DNA of 64,000 nucleotides from JANLYC01 sp963815445. GTDB lineage: Bacteria; Actinomycetota; Actinomycetes; Propionibacteriales; Nocardioidaceae. The stretch covers positions 558,001 through 622,000 of the forward strand of contig CAWFGV010000011.1 of NCBI GenBank assembly GCA_963815445.1. Reading direction: 5' to 3'. Both the position numbers and the translations under genes were made by a program. Positions 23,225-31,696 of this stretch are shown in pieces (position 1 is the stretch's first letter; each line of letters starts with the position of its first letter). The notes under the pieces are model-generated. The model was not told where the DNA came from and made no database searches. It saw nothing but the letters and a program-made list of their open reading frames with translations.

Positions 23225-24094
23225 ATGACCGAGGACGTTGACGAAGCCGCGGCGGAGCCGGTTGGGACGGGCGCGCGGGGTTTTCGTCGCTCGGCGATGG
23301 AGAGCGTGGACGATGAGGCATTCCGGAGGCTCGTCGACGTCCTCGACCTGCAAGCCAGAGCACCGGCGATCCGACGGATCCGGAGCTGGACGCTGGATCG
23401 GCTTGCGCCGCAACCGGGCGAGACCACTGTCGACATCGGCTCCGGAACGGGCGAGGACGTGCAGCTGTTCGCCGGCCGGGTCGGCGAGACGGGGCGTGCT
23501 GTGGGAGTTGAGCCCAGCAGTCGGATGCGCGCTCTTGCCGAGACCAGAGCCCGCGAAGCAGGGTCCCGCGCGATCTTCCTGGATGCGGACGCGCATGACC
23601 TGCCCTTCGAGGACGCCACCGTCGACGTTGTCAGGTCCGAGCGGGTGTTCCAGCACCTCGACGACCCCGAGCGAGCCGCTTCTGAGGTCGCGCGCGTCCT
23701 GCGACCTGGCGGACGCGTCGCGATCATCGACAGCGACTGGGGATCCGCGATCATGCATCCAGGACATCCGGACGTGGTGCGGCGTCTGCAGGTCTTCATG
23801 TGGGGCGACTGGGCAAACCCGTTCTCCGGTCGTCGGCTCCCGCGTCTGCTCACGATGGCGGGGCTCACCGTCGACCCCGACATCGGGTCGCAGGCGACCA
23901 TTCTGCCGCAGCAGGTGGCGGGCGCGGCACCCATGATCGAGCACTCCACGGCGGGCGCCGTGGCCGAGGGCGCCATCACGGCCGATGAGCGAGCGACGCT
24001 GCTCGCGGACCTTGCTCGCGCGGCACAGGAGGGTTGGGCGTTCGTCTCGGTCACCGTGTTCTCGGTGGTGGCCGTCAAACCGCCAAGCGGCTGA
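23225..24094 (+). CDS. class I SAM-dependent methyltransferase
   Basis: Protein of 289 residues. The SAM-binding motif I is VDIGSGTGEDVQLFA, acidic motif II AVGVEPSS, and motif for post-I DADAHDLPFEDATVDVV; LRPGGRVAIID is motif III. This is the UbiE/Methyltransf_11 type. The start ATG 23225 has GAGAGGGACG upstream. Substrate unknown; no biosynthetic cluster is near. The C-terminal 100 residues form a helical lid and a beta strand typical for small-molecule methyltransferases. Confidence 0.88.
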   Translation: MTEDVDEAAAEPVGTGARGFRRSAMESVDDEAFRRLVDVLDLQARAPAIRRIRSWTLDRLAPQPGETTVDIGSGTGEDVQLFAGRVGETGRAVGVEPSSRMRALAETRAREAGSRAIFLDADAHDLPFEDATVDVVRSERVFQHLDDPERAASEVARVLRPGGRVAIIDSDWGSAIMHPGHPDVVRRLQVFMWGDWANPFSGRRLPRLLTMAGLTVDPDIGSQATILPQQVAGAAPMIEHSTAGAVAEGAITADERATLLADLARAAQEGWAFVSVTVFSVVAVKPPSG

Positions 24095-24157
24095 TCAGGA
24101 GGTTTGTTGAGCTCGGCCCGTCCATCATTGTCGGCGGGGGGCCGTACGCTCGGACCC

Positions 24158-26263
24158 ATGAGACCTGTCACCGATCTCGAGCGCACCGTCGCGCCGTTCA
24201 AGGTCATCTCCGACTACACGCCCTCGGGTGACCAGCCGGCGGCGATCGATGACCTGCAGCGTCGGATCGAGGGTGGCGAGAAGGACGTCGTGCTGCTCGG
24301 GGCCACCGGCACCGGCAAGACCGCCAGCGTCGCGTGGCTGGTCGAGCGGGTGCAGCGGCCGACGCTCGTGATGCTGCCGAACAAGACGCTGGCCGCCCAG
24401 TTCGCCAACGAGCTGCGGGAGCTCTTCCCCGACAACGCGGTCGAGTACTTCGTCTCGTACTACGACTACTACCAGCCCGAGGCCTACGTCCCGCAGACGG
24501 ACACCTACATCGAGAAGGACTCCTCGATCAACGAGGAGGTCGAGCGGCTGCGCCACTCGACGACCAACTCCCTGCTGACCCGGCGCGACGTCATCGTCGT
24601 CTCGAGCGTCTCCTGCATCTACGGACTCGGCACCCCGCAGGAGTACGTCGACCGGATGATCTCGCTCAAGGTCAGCGGCGAGTTCGACCGCGACACCCTG
24701 CTTCGCCAGCTCGTCGGCATCCAGTACGCCCGCAACGACCTGTCCTTCACGCGCGGCACGTTCCGGGTCCGCGGCGACACGCTCGAGATCTTCCCGGTCT
24801 ACGAGGAGCACCCGATCCGCGTCGAGTTCTTCGGCGACGAGATCGAGCGGCTGATGACTCTCCACCCGGTGACCGGTGAGGTGCTCAGCGAGGACACCGC
24901 GCTCTACGTCTTCCCGGCCTCGCACTACGTGGCGGGACCGGAGCGCATGGAGCGCGCGATCGCCGGCATCGAGGAGGAGCTCGAGGGCCGGCTGCTCGAG
25001 CTCGAACGCGGTGGCCAGCTGCTCGAGGCGCAGCGGCTGCGCATGCGCACGTCGTACGACATCGAGATGATGCGGCAGATCGGCACCTGCAGCGGCATCG
25101 AGAACTACTCGCGGCACATCGACGGCCGTGCCGCAGGTTCAGCGCCGAACTGCCTGCTCGACTACTTCCCCGAGGACTTCCTGCTCGTCGTCGACGAGTC
25201 ACATGTGACCGTGCCGCAGATCGGCGGCATGTACGAGGGAGACATGTCGCGCAAGCGGACCCTGGTCGAGCACGGCTTCCGGCTACCGAGCGCGATGGAC
25301 AACCGGCCGCTGCGCTGGGAGGAGTTCCTCGAGCGCATCGGCCAGACGATCTACCTGTCGGCCACGCCCGGTCCTTACGAGCTCTCCCGGGTCGACTCCA
25401 CCGTCGAGCAGATCATCCGGCCGACCGGGCTGGTCGACCCGGAGGTCATCGTCAAGGGCACCAAGGGCCAGATCGATGACCTCATCGGCGAGATCAACCT
25501 GCGCACCGAGCGTGGCGAGCGCGTCCTGGTCACGACGCTGACCAAGAAGATGTCCGAGGACCTCACCGACTACCTGCTCGAGAGCGGGGTCCGCACGCGT
25601 TACCTGCACTCCGAGGTCGACACGCTGCGGCGCATCGAGCTGCTCCGCGAGCTGCGACTCGGACTGTTTGACGTGCTCGTCGGCATCAACCTGCTCCGCG
25701 AGGGTCTCGACCTCCCGGAAGTGTCCCTGGTCGCGATTCTCGACGCCGACAAGGAAGGGTTCCTGCGGTCCGGCACCTCGCTGATCCAGACGATCGGCCG
25801 CGCCGCCCGCAACGTGTCCGGCCAGGTGATCATGTATGCCGACCGCGTGACCGACTCGATGGCGAAGGCGATCGACGAGACCAACCGGCGGCGGGCCAAG
25901 CAGGTCGCCTACAACGAAGCTGCCGGGGTCGACCCCCAGCCCTTGCGCAAGCGCATCGCCGACATCACCGACATGTTGGCACGCGAGGACGCCGACACGG
26001 CGGAGCTGCTCGGTGGCGGTGGACGACAACAGTCCAGGGGCAAGGCTCCGGTTCCTGGCCTGTCGAGCAAGGACGCCGGTGCGCACAAGCGGAGCCTGGC
26101 CACGCTGCCGTCGACCGACCTCGCCGACCTGGTCCAACAGCTCACCGACCAGATGCACGCCGCGGCAGCCGAGCTGCAGTTCGAGGTCGCGGCCAGGTTG
26201 CGTGACGAGATCTCCGAGCTGAAGAAGGAGCTGCGCCAGATGGTGGCCGCCGGCGTCAGCTGA
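24158..26263 (+). CDS. uvrB: excinuclease ABC subunit B
   Basis: Helicase-like damage-verification subunit of 701 residues. Walker A is GATGTGKT near residue 47; the beta-hairpin signature YYDYYQPEAYVPQTD is present and is the element inserted between DNA strands. DEAH-type DESH in VDESHVTVPQ and the C-terminal UVR motif (residues about 655-690), which binds UvrC, are intact. Start ATG 24158 follows TACGCT by seven bases, so it is probably leaderless; the ORF extends upstream but without support. No LexA box was found in the 64 bases upstream, unlike uvrA. Confidence 0.97.
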   Translation: MRPVTDLERTVAPFKVISDYTPSGDQPAAIDDLQRRIEGGEKDVVLLGATGTGKTASVAWLVERVQRPTLVMLPNKTLAAQFANELRELFPDNAVEYFVSYYDYYQPEAYVPQTDTYIEKDSSINEEVERLRHSTTNSLLTRRDVIVVSSVSCIYGLGTPQEYVDRMISLKVSGEFDRDTLLRQLVGIQYARNDLSFTRGTFRVRGDTLEIFPVYEEHPIRVEFFGDEIERLMTLHPVTGEVLSEDTALYVFPASHYVAGPERMERAIAGIEEELEGRLLELERGGQLLEAQRLRMRTSYDIEMMRQIGTCSGIENYSRHIDGRAAGSAPNCLLDYFPEDFLLVVDESHVTVPQIGGMYEGDMSRKRTLVEHGFRLPSAMDNRPLRWEEFLERIGQTIYLSATPGPYELSRVDSTVEQIIRPTGLVDPEVIVKGTKGQIDDLIGEINLRTERGERVLVTTLTKKMSEDLTDYLLESGVRTRYLHSEVDTLRRIELLRELRLGLFDVLVGINLLREGLDLPEVSLVAILDADKEGFLRSGTSLIQTIGRAARNVSGQVIMYADRVTDSMAKAIDETNRRRAKQVAYNEAAGVDPQPLRKRIADITDMLAREDADTAELLGGGGRQQSRGKAPVPGLSSKDAGAHKRSLATLPSTDLADLVQQLTDQMHAAAAELQFEVAARLRDEISELKKELRQMVAAGVS

Positions 26264-26325
26264 CCGGCGGGTGCGAGCCGCGCGCGAGTTGGCGGCCCTC
26301 GAGACCTTCTGAGAGACTGAGCCCG

Positions 26326-26434
26326 CAGGAGGGGAGTATTCCTTCGCTGCGATGTCGTCATCACGGTCGAACGACAGCTGTTCGCTTCGACCCGGCGTCG
26401 CAGGTCCGCTGAGGCGGGCGGGAGAGACCTCCGG
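26326..26434 (+). promoter_or_regulatory. yybP-ykoY family Mn2+ riboswitch upstream of terC
   Basis: The stretch has the two conserved ends of this RNA class: GGAGGGGAGTA at 26328-26338 and GGGAGAGACCTCC at 26420-26432, which pair GGAGG with CCTCC to close stem P1. Between them lies a GC-rich arm. The class binds Mn2+ and commonly precedes TerC/MntP-type genes. The motif is recognised from memory of the consensus, not from a covariance search. Confidence 0.72.
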
Positions 26435-26445
26435 AGCAGGTTCCC

Positions 26446-26471
26446 GGCAGCACGCGGTCCGCGCGGCTGCC
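26446..26471 (+). terminator. hairpin in the riboswitch expression platform
   Basis: GGCAGC (26446-26451) pairs with GCTGCC (26466-26471), with CGCG/CGCG pairs inside. No U-run follows, but a run of terminator- or anti-SD-type switching near the GGAAGG ribosome-binding site (26482-26487) is plausible. Confidence 0.4.
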
Positions 26472-26497
26472 CAGACTCTCCGGAAGGTCGGGCTTTC

Positions 26498-27514
26498 ATG
26501 GACGTTCCCACCTGGGTGTGGTGGACCACGATTCTCGTCACGACGGCGTTCCTGATGGTCGACGTCTTCGTCATCGGCCGACGACCGCACGAGCCGTCGA
26601 TGGGCGAGGTGGGCCGACATCTCGCGTTCTTCCTCGGTGCTGCCGTCGTGTTCGGACTCGGCGTCCTGGTCCTCTCGGGCCCGCGTTACGGCACGGAGTT
26701 CTTCGCCGGCTGGCTGACGGAGTACTCGCTGTCGATCGACAACCTGTTCATCTTCATCATCATCTTCCAGAAGTTCGCCGTCCCCCGGAAGTACCAGCAG
26801 TCGGCACTCCTGATCGGCATCGTGCTCGCACTCATCATGCGTGGGATCTTCATCGCGGTGGGGGCCGCGGCCATCAACCAGTTCAGCTGGATCTTCTACG
26901 TCTTCGGCCTGTTCCTCGTCCTGACGGCGGCCAAGATCGCCAAGGAGGGGGCCCAGACCGAGGACGAGTTCCACGAGAGTCGCCTGGTGCGCTGGATTGC
27001 CGGCGCGTTCCCGGCCACACCGGACTACCACGGCGCCAAGGTCATCGTGCGCAAGCACGGCAAGCGGCTGATCACGCCGATGTTCCTGGTCGTGATCACC
27101 TTGGGCACGACCGACCTGCTGTTCGCTCTCGACTCGATCCCGGCGATCTACGGGCTGACGAAGGAGCCGTACCTCGTCCTCACTGCGAACGTGTTCGCGC
27201 TGATGGGACTGCGTCAGCTGTACTTCCTGATCGGTGGCCTGCTGCAGCGGCTCGTATACCTGTCCTACGGGTTGTCGATCCTGCTCGGGTTCATCGGCGT
27301 CAAGCTGGTCCTGCACGCGATGCACGAGAACGAGCTCCCCTTCATCAACGGTGGTGAGCACGTCGGATGGGCGCCGGACATCCCGATCTGGCTGTCGCTG
27401 GTCGTCATCGTCGCCATCTTGACGCTCACGGCGGTGGCCAGCCTGTCGTCTCCGCGGGGTCGTGCGGTCGCCCGGCAGGCGTCGGCCGGTCCGCCCGACG
27501 CAACCGACGGATAG
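26498..27514 (+). CDS. TerC-family integral membrane protein
   Basis: Protein of 338 residues with about nine membrane helices. The TerC signatures SIDNLFIFIIIF and LFALDSIPAIYG contain the conserved acidic residues in the membrane. Family members (TerC, Alx, YkoY) export or handle Mn2+, and some assist metalation of exocytoplasmic proteins. The upstream yybP-ykoY element makes a manganese role the best inference rather than tellurium resistance. The C-terminus ends with a short basic cytoplasmic tail. It converges on the NlpC/P60 gene with 11 bases between stops. Confidence 0.9.
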   Translation: MDVPTWVWWTTILVTTAFLMVDVFVIGRRPHEPSMGEVGRHLAFFLGAAVVFGLGVLVLSGPRYGTEFFAGWLTEYSLSIDNLFIFIIIFQKFAVPRKYQQSALLIGIVLALIMRGIFIAVGAAAINQFSWIFYVFGLFLVLTAAKIAKEGAQTEDEFHESRLVRWIAGAFPATPDYHGAKVIVRKHGKRLITPMFLVVITLGTTDLLFALDSIPAIYGLTKEPYLVLTANVFALMGLRQLYFLIGGLLQRLVYLSYGLSILLGFIGVKLVLHAMHENELPFINGGEHVGWAPDIPIWLSLVVIVAILTLTAVASLSSPRGRAVARQASAGPPDATDG

Positions 27515-27525
27515 GCGACCCGTCC

Positions 27526-28248
27526 CTAACGGTCGGACAGGAACCGGCCGGCCGCCGCGAGCCGAGCCTGCCGCTCGGGTGGCAGTGGGATCTCCTCGAT
27601 GAGACCGCCGCCCCCGGTCTCCGGAGCGTGCAACATGTGCCCTGCCGCGGTCACGAATCCGACATGGAACACGTGGCCGTCCTCACGGGCGAAGAAGTAG
27701 AGGTCACCGGACTGCTCCTGGCCGAGGGGTACGGCGGTCGCCGCGGCGTGCTGGGCATAGGCATCTCGCGGTATGACGACGCCGGCTCGCCGGTAGGTGA
27801 GGTGCACCAGCCCGGAGCAGTCCAGCCCCCACGGGCTCATGCCGCCCCAGATGTACTGCAGGCCAAGGAACCGGCGTGCGTCGTCGACGACGGCGAGTCG
27901 GTTCACCGCGACCAGGGCCGGCGGTACTGGGTCGGTCTCGTCGCCGTCAGACAGATGGGCGGCGCGGACCCAGCCGTGGTAGCCGTCGTCGTGCTCAGGC
28001 GCGGGTTGCCACGGGGCCGCCACCTCGACCCAACCGTTCGCGGCCTCCGTCAGCACGTCGACAGGTTCGCCTCGCAGGAGCTGGGTCAACGTCCGACCGT
28101 GCAGGTCCATGCGGGCGTCCGCGTCCAGTGAACGTGCCCAGGTCTCGACGTCGGGTACGTCCTGGACGGCGCAATCATCACGCGGACGCGGTGCGTCCGG
28201 GCGCGTCCACATCGTCGCCACGTCGACGCGCACGAGCCTACGCGTCAC
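27526..28248 (-). CDS. NlpC/P60 cysteine peptidase, gamma-D-Glu-diamino acid endopeptidase type
   Basis: Protein of 240 residues without signal peptide, hence cytoplasmic. The C-terminal NlpC/P60 domain starts near residue 115; nucleophile Cys in LDCSGLVHL, His in HVGFVT and a third polar residue in HAPETGG. The N-terminal half contains two SH3b-like segments (GRTLTQLLRGEPVDVL and WVEVAAPW). This layout matches YkfC-type enzymes that cut gamma-D-Glu-Dap in free peptides. Its start overlaps the epimerase stop by 4 bases; with the next two genes it forms a murein-peptide salvage operon. Confidence 0.9.
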   Translation of the reverse strand: MTRRLVRVDVATMWTRPDAPRPRDDCAVQDVPDVETWARSLDADARMDLHGRTLTQLLRGEPVDVLTEAANGWVEVAAPWQPAPEHDDGYHGWVRAAHLSDGDETDPVPPALVAVNRLAVVDDARRFLGLQYIWGGMSPWGLDCSGLVHLTYRRAGVVIPRDAYAQHAAATAVPLGQEQSGDLYFFAREDGHVFHVGFVTAAGHMLHAPETGGGGLIEEIPLPPERQARLAAAGRFLSDR

Positions 28249-29333
28249 GCCAGCCCCTCGATGCCCAGGCCGGGAGCGTCCGGCAGCACGACCGTGCCGG
28301 CGTCATACGACAGCCCGCCGACCACCGGCGACGTGGCTATCCACCAGGCGGCGTCGAGGTCGCTGGTGACCGTGGTGGGCTGGGCGGCGACCAGGCTGGC
28401 TGCCGCACCAACCCCGATGGGTCCTTCCATCATGGACCCGACCATCGTGCCGACGCCGTGCGTGGTGGCGAGCTCGAGCATGGCCCGAGCGACCCGCAGC
28501 CCGCCGCACTTGGCCAGCTTGATGTTCACCAGGTCGGCGGCATGTCGCTCGATGATCGCGGTCAGGTCACGAAGGCCGAAGCACGACTCGTCGGCCATCA
28601 CCGCGGTGTCGACGGCGGCTGTCACGGTCGCAAGGCCGTCGACGTCGTCGGCGGCAACCGGCTGCTCGACGAACTCGAGGTCAGCGCCACTGTCCTCGAG
28701 GGCCCGGATGACGGCGATCGCCTGGCGGACCGTCCAGCCCTGGTTGGCGTCGACCCGGATGGCAACCTCCGAGCCGACCGCGGCCCGGACCGCCTGGACG
28801 CGTGCGACGTCGGTGGCCGCGTCCGTCCCGACCTTCAGCTTGAGGACGGCGAATCCCTCCGCCGAGCGCCTGGCTGCATCAGCGCCCTGCTGGTCCGCAC
28901 CACCGGCGGTGATGGTCACGTCGGTGGCGACTCGGTGCCGGCTGGTTCCGAGCAGACGGGGGAGCGAGACGCCGAGTCGGCGGGCGGCGAGGTCGTGGAG
29001 GGCCACGTCGATGGCCGCCTTGGCGCCGTGGTTGCCGACGACGGCCGCGCTCGTGTCGACGAGCAGGTCATGCAGGTCGTCAACGGACCTTCCGACGACC
29101 ACGTCGCGTAGGGGGCCGGACAGGCACGCCTCGGCACCGGCCAACGACTCACCGGTGACTCGCCAGACCTGTGGTGCCTCCCCGTAGCCCGCCAGCCCGG
29201 CTCCGGTCTGCACCTCGACCACCGTCGTTTCCACCGTGGTCGTGGAGCGCAACGCAGTGACGAAGGGGGTGTGGAGACGGGCGGTCAGCCGATGGCAGCT
29301 CAGGTCGGTGATGACGTCGGAACGGGTAGTCAC
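28245..29333 (-). CDS. dipeptide epimerase (L-Ala-D/L-Glu epimerase type, enolase superfamily)
   Basis: Protein of 362 residues. Lys165-x-Lys167 (LKLKVG) and Lys272 (NIKLAK) form the two general bases, Asp195, Glu223 and Asp248 bind Mg2+. The C-terminal Asp325-x-Asp327 in TSDLDAAW is the DxD marker used by L-Ala-D/L-Glu epimerases to hold the peptide amino group. It converts L-Ala-D-Glu from cell-wall turnover to L-Ala-L-Glu for degradation. It is coupled to the NlpC/P60 gene by a 4-base overlap and starts two bases from the upstream hydrolase stop. Confidence 0.92.
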   Translation of the reverse strand: MTTRSDVITDLSCHRLTARLHTPFVTALRSTTTVETTVVEVQTGAGLAGYGEAPQVWRVTGESLAGAEACLSGPLRDVVVGRSVDDLHDLLVDTSAAVVGNHGAKAAIDVALHDLAARRLGVSLPRLLGTSRHRVATDVTITAGGADQQGADAARRSAEGFAVLKLKVGTDAATDVARVQAVRAAVGSEVAIRVDANQGWTVRQAIAVIRALEDSGADLEFVEQPVAADDVDGLATVTAAVDTAVMADESCFGLRDLTAIIERHAADLVNIKLAKCGGLRVARAMLELATTHGVGTMVGSMMEGPIGVGAAASLVAAQPTTVTSDLDAAWWIATSPVVGGLSYDAGTVVLPDAPGLGIEGLA

Positions 29334-29335
29334 CG

Positions 29336-30157
29336 TCAGAGCCTACGGTCCGCCCAGGCTGCGGCGGCGCCGGCTGCGATCAGGTCGAGTCCAGCCTGCT
29401 CGTCCAGGTCCGACGTCGTACACATCACGAACACGAACGGGTCACCGCCCTGCTCGGGGCTCGGACAGACCACGCCGGCATCGTGGGAGATGCCATCGAC
29501 CCAGCCGGACTTGTGTGCGACCCGGGTGCCCGGCGGCAGGCCGACCGGGATGGCGTCGTTGATCTGCTGGGCGCCGAGGATCGCGAGCACTTCGCGGCAA
29601 GCGACTGGGCTTGCGACAGTCTCGGCGTGGAGAGCCTGCAGGGTGCGGGCGAGATCGGCCGCCGTCACGAGGTTGTGCAACCCAGCCTCGCGGGCGGCCA
29701 CGTCCTCGATGCCGCGGCTCATGACGCTGCCAGTGGCGCCGACGGCCACGAACGTGGATGCGACCGCAGGGACCCCGACCGCGTCCAGCACGAGGTTCGT
29801 TGCCAGGTTGCTCGATCGGACGATCGCGCGCAGGCACAGCCAGCGCAGCGCGACGTCGGCGCCGAGGCGGCGCCAGAGCACGGGGTCGCTGTCCTCGTCG
29901 CGGTCGATCGCGAACCGGGAGCCGTCGGCCCTGGACTCGAAGCTGTTGTGCACGCGCACCGTCGAGTCCAGGTCGATCCGGCCGGCCTCATGCTCGCGGT
30001 AGGCCGCGATCACCAGGGCCAGCTTGATCGTGCTCGCGGCGTAGTGAGCCTCATCCGGCTCGTGCACCACCCAGGCAGGTCCCTCGATCGGGCCGTACCA
30101 GAGCGAGAAGCAGCCTTTGCGCGGGAGGACGTCGACGTAGGACGAGAGGCGGGTCAC
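29336..30157 (-). CDS. serine hydrolase of the beta-lactamase/PBP fold, cytoplasmic
   Basis: Protein of 273 residues. Class A beta-lactamase-type motifs: Ser42-x2-Lys45 (ASTIKL), Ser114-x-Asn116 (RSSNLATN) and HKSGWVDG with Lys-Ser-Gly. The Glu of the omega loop of beta-lactamases is not obvious. No signal peptide is present, so it acts in the cytoplasm or on imported peptides rather than on antibiotics outside. The start is GTG 30157. As first gene of the salvage operon it may act as an LD- or DD-type peptidase, an inference from neighbours. Confidence 0.85.
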   Translation of the reverse strand: MTRLSSYVDVLPRKGCFSLWYGPIEGPAWVVHEPDEAHYAASTIKLALVIAAYREHEAGRIDLDSTVRVHNSFESRADGSRFAIDRDEDSDPVLWRRLGADVALRWLCLRAIVRSSNLATNLVLDAVGVPAVASTFVAVGATGSVMSRGIEDVAAREAGLHNLVTAADLARTLQALHAETVASPVACREVLAILGAQQINDAIPVGLPPGTRVAHKSGWVDGISHDAGVVCPSPEQGGDPFVFVMCTTSDLDEQAGLDLIAAGAAAAWADRRL

Positions 30158-30241
30158 GCGCTTGTCACCGACTTGTCATGAGGAGGTAGGGCTGGCGGTC
30201 GTCCCCATTCTGGCAAGCCGCTCACGGGTTAGGTTGCTGGC

Positions 30242-30916
30242 ATGGTTCTCGCCCGGATGAAAAAGATCTGTGTCGATGCGACCGACCCGGTCGCCCTCGG
30301 AGGCTTCTGGGCGGCTGCGCTCGACCTGCGCCTGCGGCCCGACGACCGCGGAGAGGCTGGGCTGGTCGACAGCGGCGGCGTCCATCGGCTGTGGTTCAAC
30401 CGGGTGCCGCACGAGAAGTCCGTGAAGCACCGCGTCCACCTCGACATCTACGCCCGGTCACTTGCCGATCTCGAGTCACTCGGCGCAACCATCATCGTTC
30501 AGCAGGGCGATGACCGACGGTGGACAGTGCTGGCCGACCCGGAAGGCGGCGAGTTCTGCGCCTTCCTGCGCGACGACCTGCCGGACCGCCGGCTGCACGG
30601 ACTGGTGGTCGACTGCGTCGACGCGCCGGGCCAGGCGGCCTGGTGGTACGACGTCCTGGGTGGTCGGCACATCGACGAGGGCGACTGGGGAACCGTCACC
30701 GACCTGCCCGAACTACCCGCGATGACCTTGGACTTCGTCCCGGTCCCCGAGCGCAAGGCCGCGCCCAACCGCATCCACTGGGATCTGGCTGTGGAGTCGA
30801 TCGACCCGATCCTCGAGCGCGGCGCGACCCTGCTGCGCCGGAAGGGCGAGGACGACCTCCACTGGGACATCCTCGCCGACCCGGAGGGCAACGAGTTCTG
30901 CGCCTTCACCCCCTGA
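30242..30916 (+). CDS. VOC-family protein with two glyoxalase-like domains
   Basis: Protein of 224 residues made of two similar halves: CVDATDPVALGGFWAAAL to VLADPEGGEFCAF, and VDCVDAPGQAAWWYDVL to ILADPEGNEFCAF. The repeated ADPEGxEFCAF end is typical of the glyoxalase_6 type. Function unknown. Start ATG 30242 follows TAGGTT by six bases, a leaderless pattern. It is divergent from the salvage operon and converges on the next gene, whose stop lies within an inverted repeat at 30913-30974. Confidence 0.87.
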   Translation: MVLARMKKICVDATDPVALGGFWAAALDLRLRPDDRGEAGLVDSGGVHRLWFNRVPHEKSVKHRVHLDIYARSLADLESLGATIIVQQGDDRRWTVLADPEGGEFCAFLRDDLPDRRLHGLVVDCVDAPGQAAWWYDVLGGRHIDEGDWGTVTDLPELPAMTLDFVPVPERKAAPNRIHWDLAVESIDPILERGATLLRRKGEDDLHWDILADPEGNEFCAFTP

Positions 30917-30974
30917 CCGAGTTGTCCGAACCCAGGCGGCCTACAGCGCTACTACGTTCTGACAGGTCGGTCAG
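30913..30974. terminator. imperfect inverted repeat between convergent genes (bidirectional terminator candidate)
   Basis: Arms 30913-30935 and 30952-30974 pair at about 18 of 23 positions around a 16-base loop. The left arm includes the TGA of the VOC gene and the right arm the stop of the convergent gene. The core TTGTCCGAACCCAG is shared with the repeat at 31639-31688. Confidence 0.6.
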
Positions 30975-31579
30975 CTGGGAGACACCAGCCAGGGCTGCTT
31001 CAGGTCGAAGAACGTCGGCGGCCCGGTCATCAGAGAGTTGAGCTCGTCCATCTCGGCCTTGAGCTCGGGCGGGGGCTCCTTCTGCTCGCCCTCACGGGCC
31101 GCCTCCTCAGACGTGAAGTAGATCGCCATCGTCCAGGCTCCGGCCTCGTGCTCGATGGACAGGCTTCCGAGCATCTCCGGCCGGAACGCGGACCAGTCCA
31201 TCGAGTCCCTGCCCATGATCTCGCGGGCGCGTTCGGGGTCACTGCCGTGGCCCTGCATGACCTGGACGAAGCCGGCCGCACCGGGATCGCCGACCAGGTC
31301 CGTCGAGACGTAGGTGCTGTCCTGGAACGTCACCTCACCGGTGAACATCTTCGACGTCTGGGTCCACCAGGCGTCCTGTTCGGGCCGGTCGTTGTTGCGG
31401 GCGGCGGCCTCGGGGGACTCGAAGCGGGCCAACGCGATGAACCGGCCGTCGTCGGTCACGCCCGCCGTCGTACCCAGCCAGCCGACCGCGCCCGGAGCAC
31501 ATTCCTCGAGCCAGCGGTCATGGGCAGCCCGGGCCTCACTGGCGTCGGACACCTCACCATGAATGACCTGGATGAACAT
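30971..31579 (-). CDS. protein with two ferredoxin-like (ABM-type) repeats, unknown function
   Basis: Protein of 202 residues from ATG 31579, which has GGAGGGAG upstream. The first half begins MFIQVIHGEVSDASEARA and the second GFVQVMQGHGSDPERARE, so it is an internal duplication of a dimeric alpha-beta-barrel-like domain. No active-site motif is evident. Such proteins may act as monooxygenase-like or stress-related proteins. Downstream and upstream ends are bounded by the two related inverted repeats. Confidence 0.82.
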   Translation of the reverse strand: MFIQVIHGEVSDASEARAAHDRWLEECAPGAVGWLGTTAGVTDDGRFIALARFESPEAAARNNDRPEQDAWWTQTSKMFTGEVTFQDSTYVSTDLVGDPGAAGFVQVMQGHGSDPERAREIMGRDSMDWSAFRPEMLGSLSIEHEAGAWTMAIYFTSEEAAREGEQKEPPPELKAEMDELNSLMTGPPTFFDLKQPWLVSPS

Positions 31580-31638
31580 GTTTTCTCCCTCCAACGAGAC
31601 TTCTGTTCGACGCTACTCCCGCCGACGCCCATAGGACA

Positions 31639-31688
31639 GAGCTGTCAGAACCCAGTCGCGGTATAGGTCCCCTGAGTTCTGACAACTC
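31639..31688. terminator. inverted repeat after the MBL-fold gene, related to that at 30913-30974
   Basis: Arms 31639-31655 (GAGCTGTCAGAACCCAG) and 31672-31688 pair at 15 of 17 positions with a 16-base loop. It lies between the stop of the MBL gene and the start of the next gene on the same strand, a suitable place for a terminator. Confidence 0.6.
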
Positions 31689-31696
31689 GGTGGAGG

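Noticed and set aside
26368..26384. LexA-like palindrome CGAAC-N7-GTTCG upstream of terC
   Set aside because: Spacing is 7 instead of 4 and the site lies inside the riboswitch, where it is better explained as an RNA stem.
25283..27361. 692-codon minus-strand frame
   Set aside because: Antisense to uvrB and terC; its His/Asp/Gln-rich composition is typical of the complementary third-position frame of GC-rich genes.
26498..27514. Tellurite resistance as the function of the TerC protein
   Set aside because: No other ter genes are nearby and the upstream Mn-type riboswitch points to manganese.
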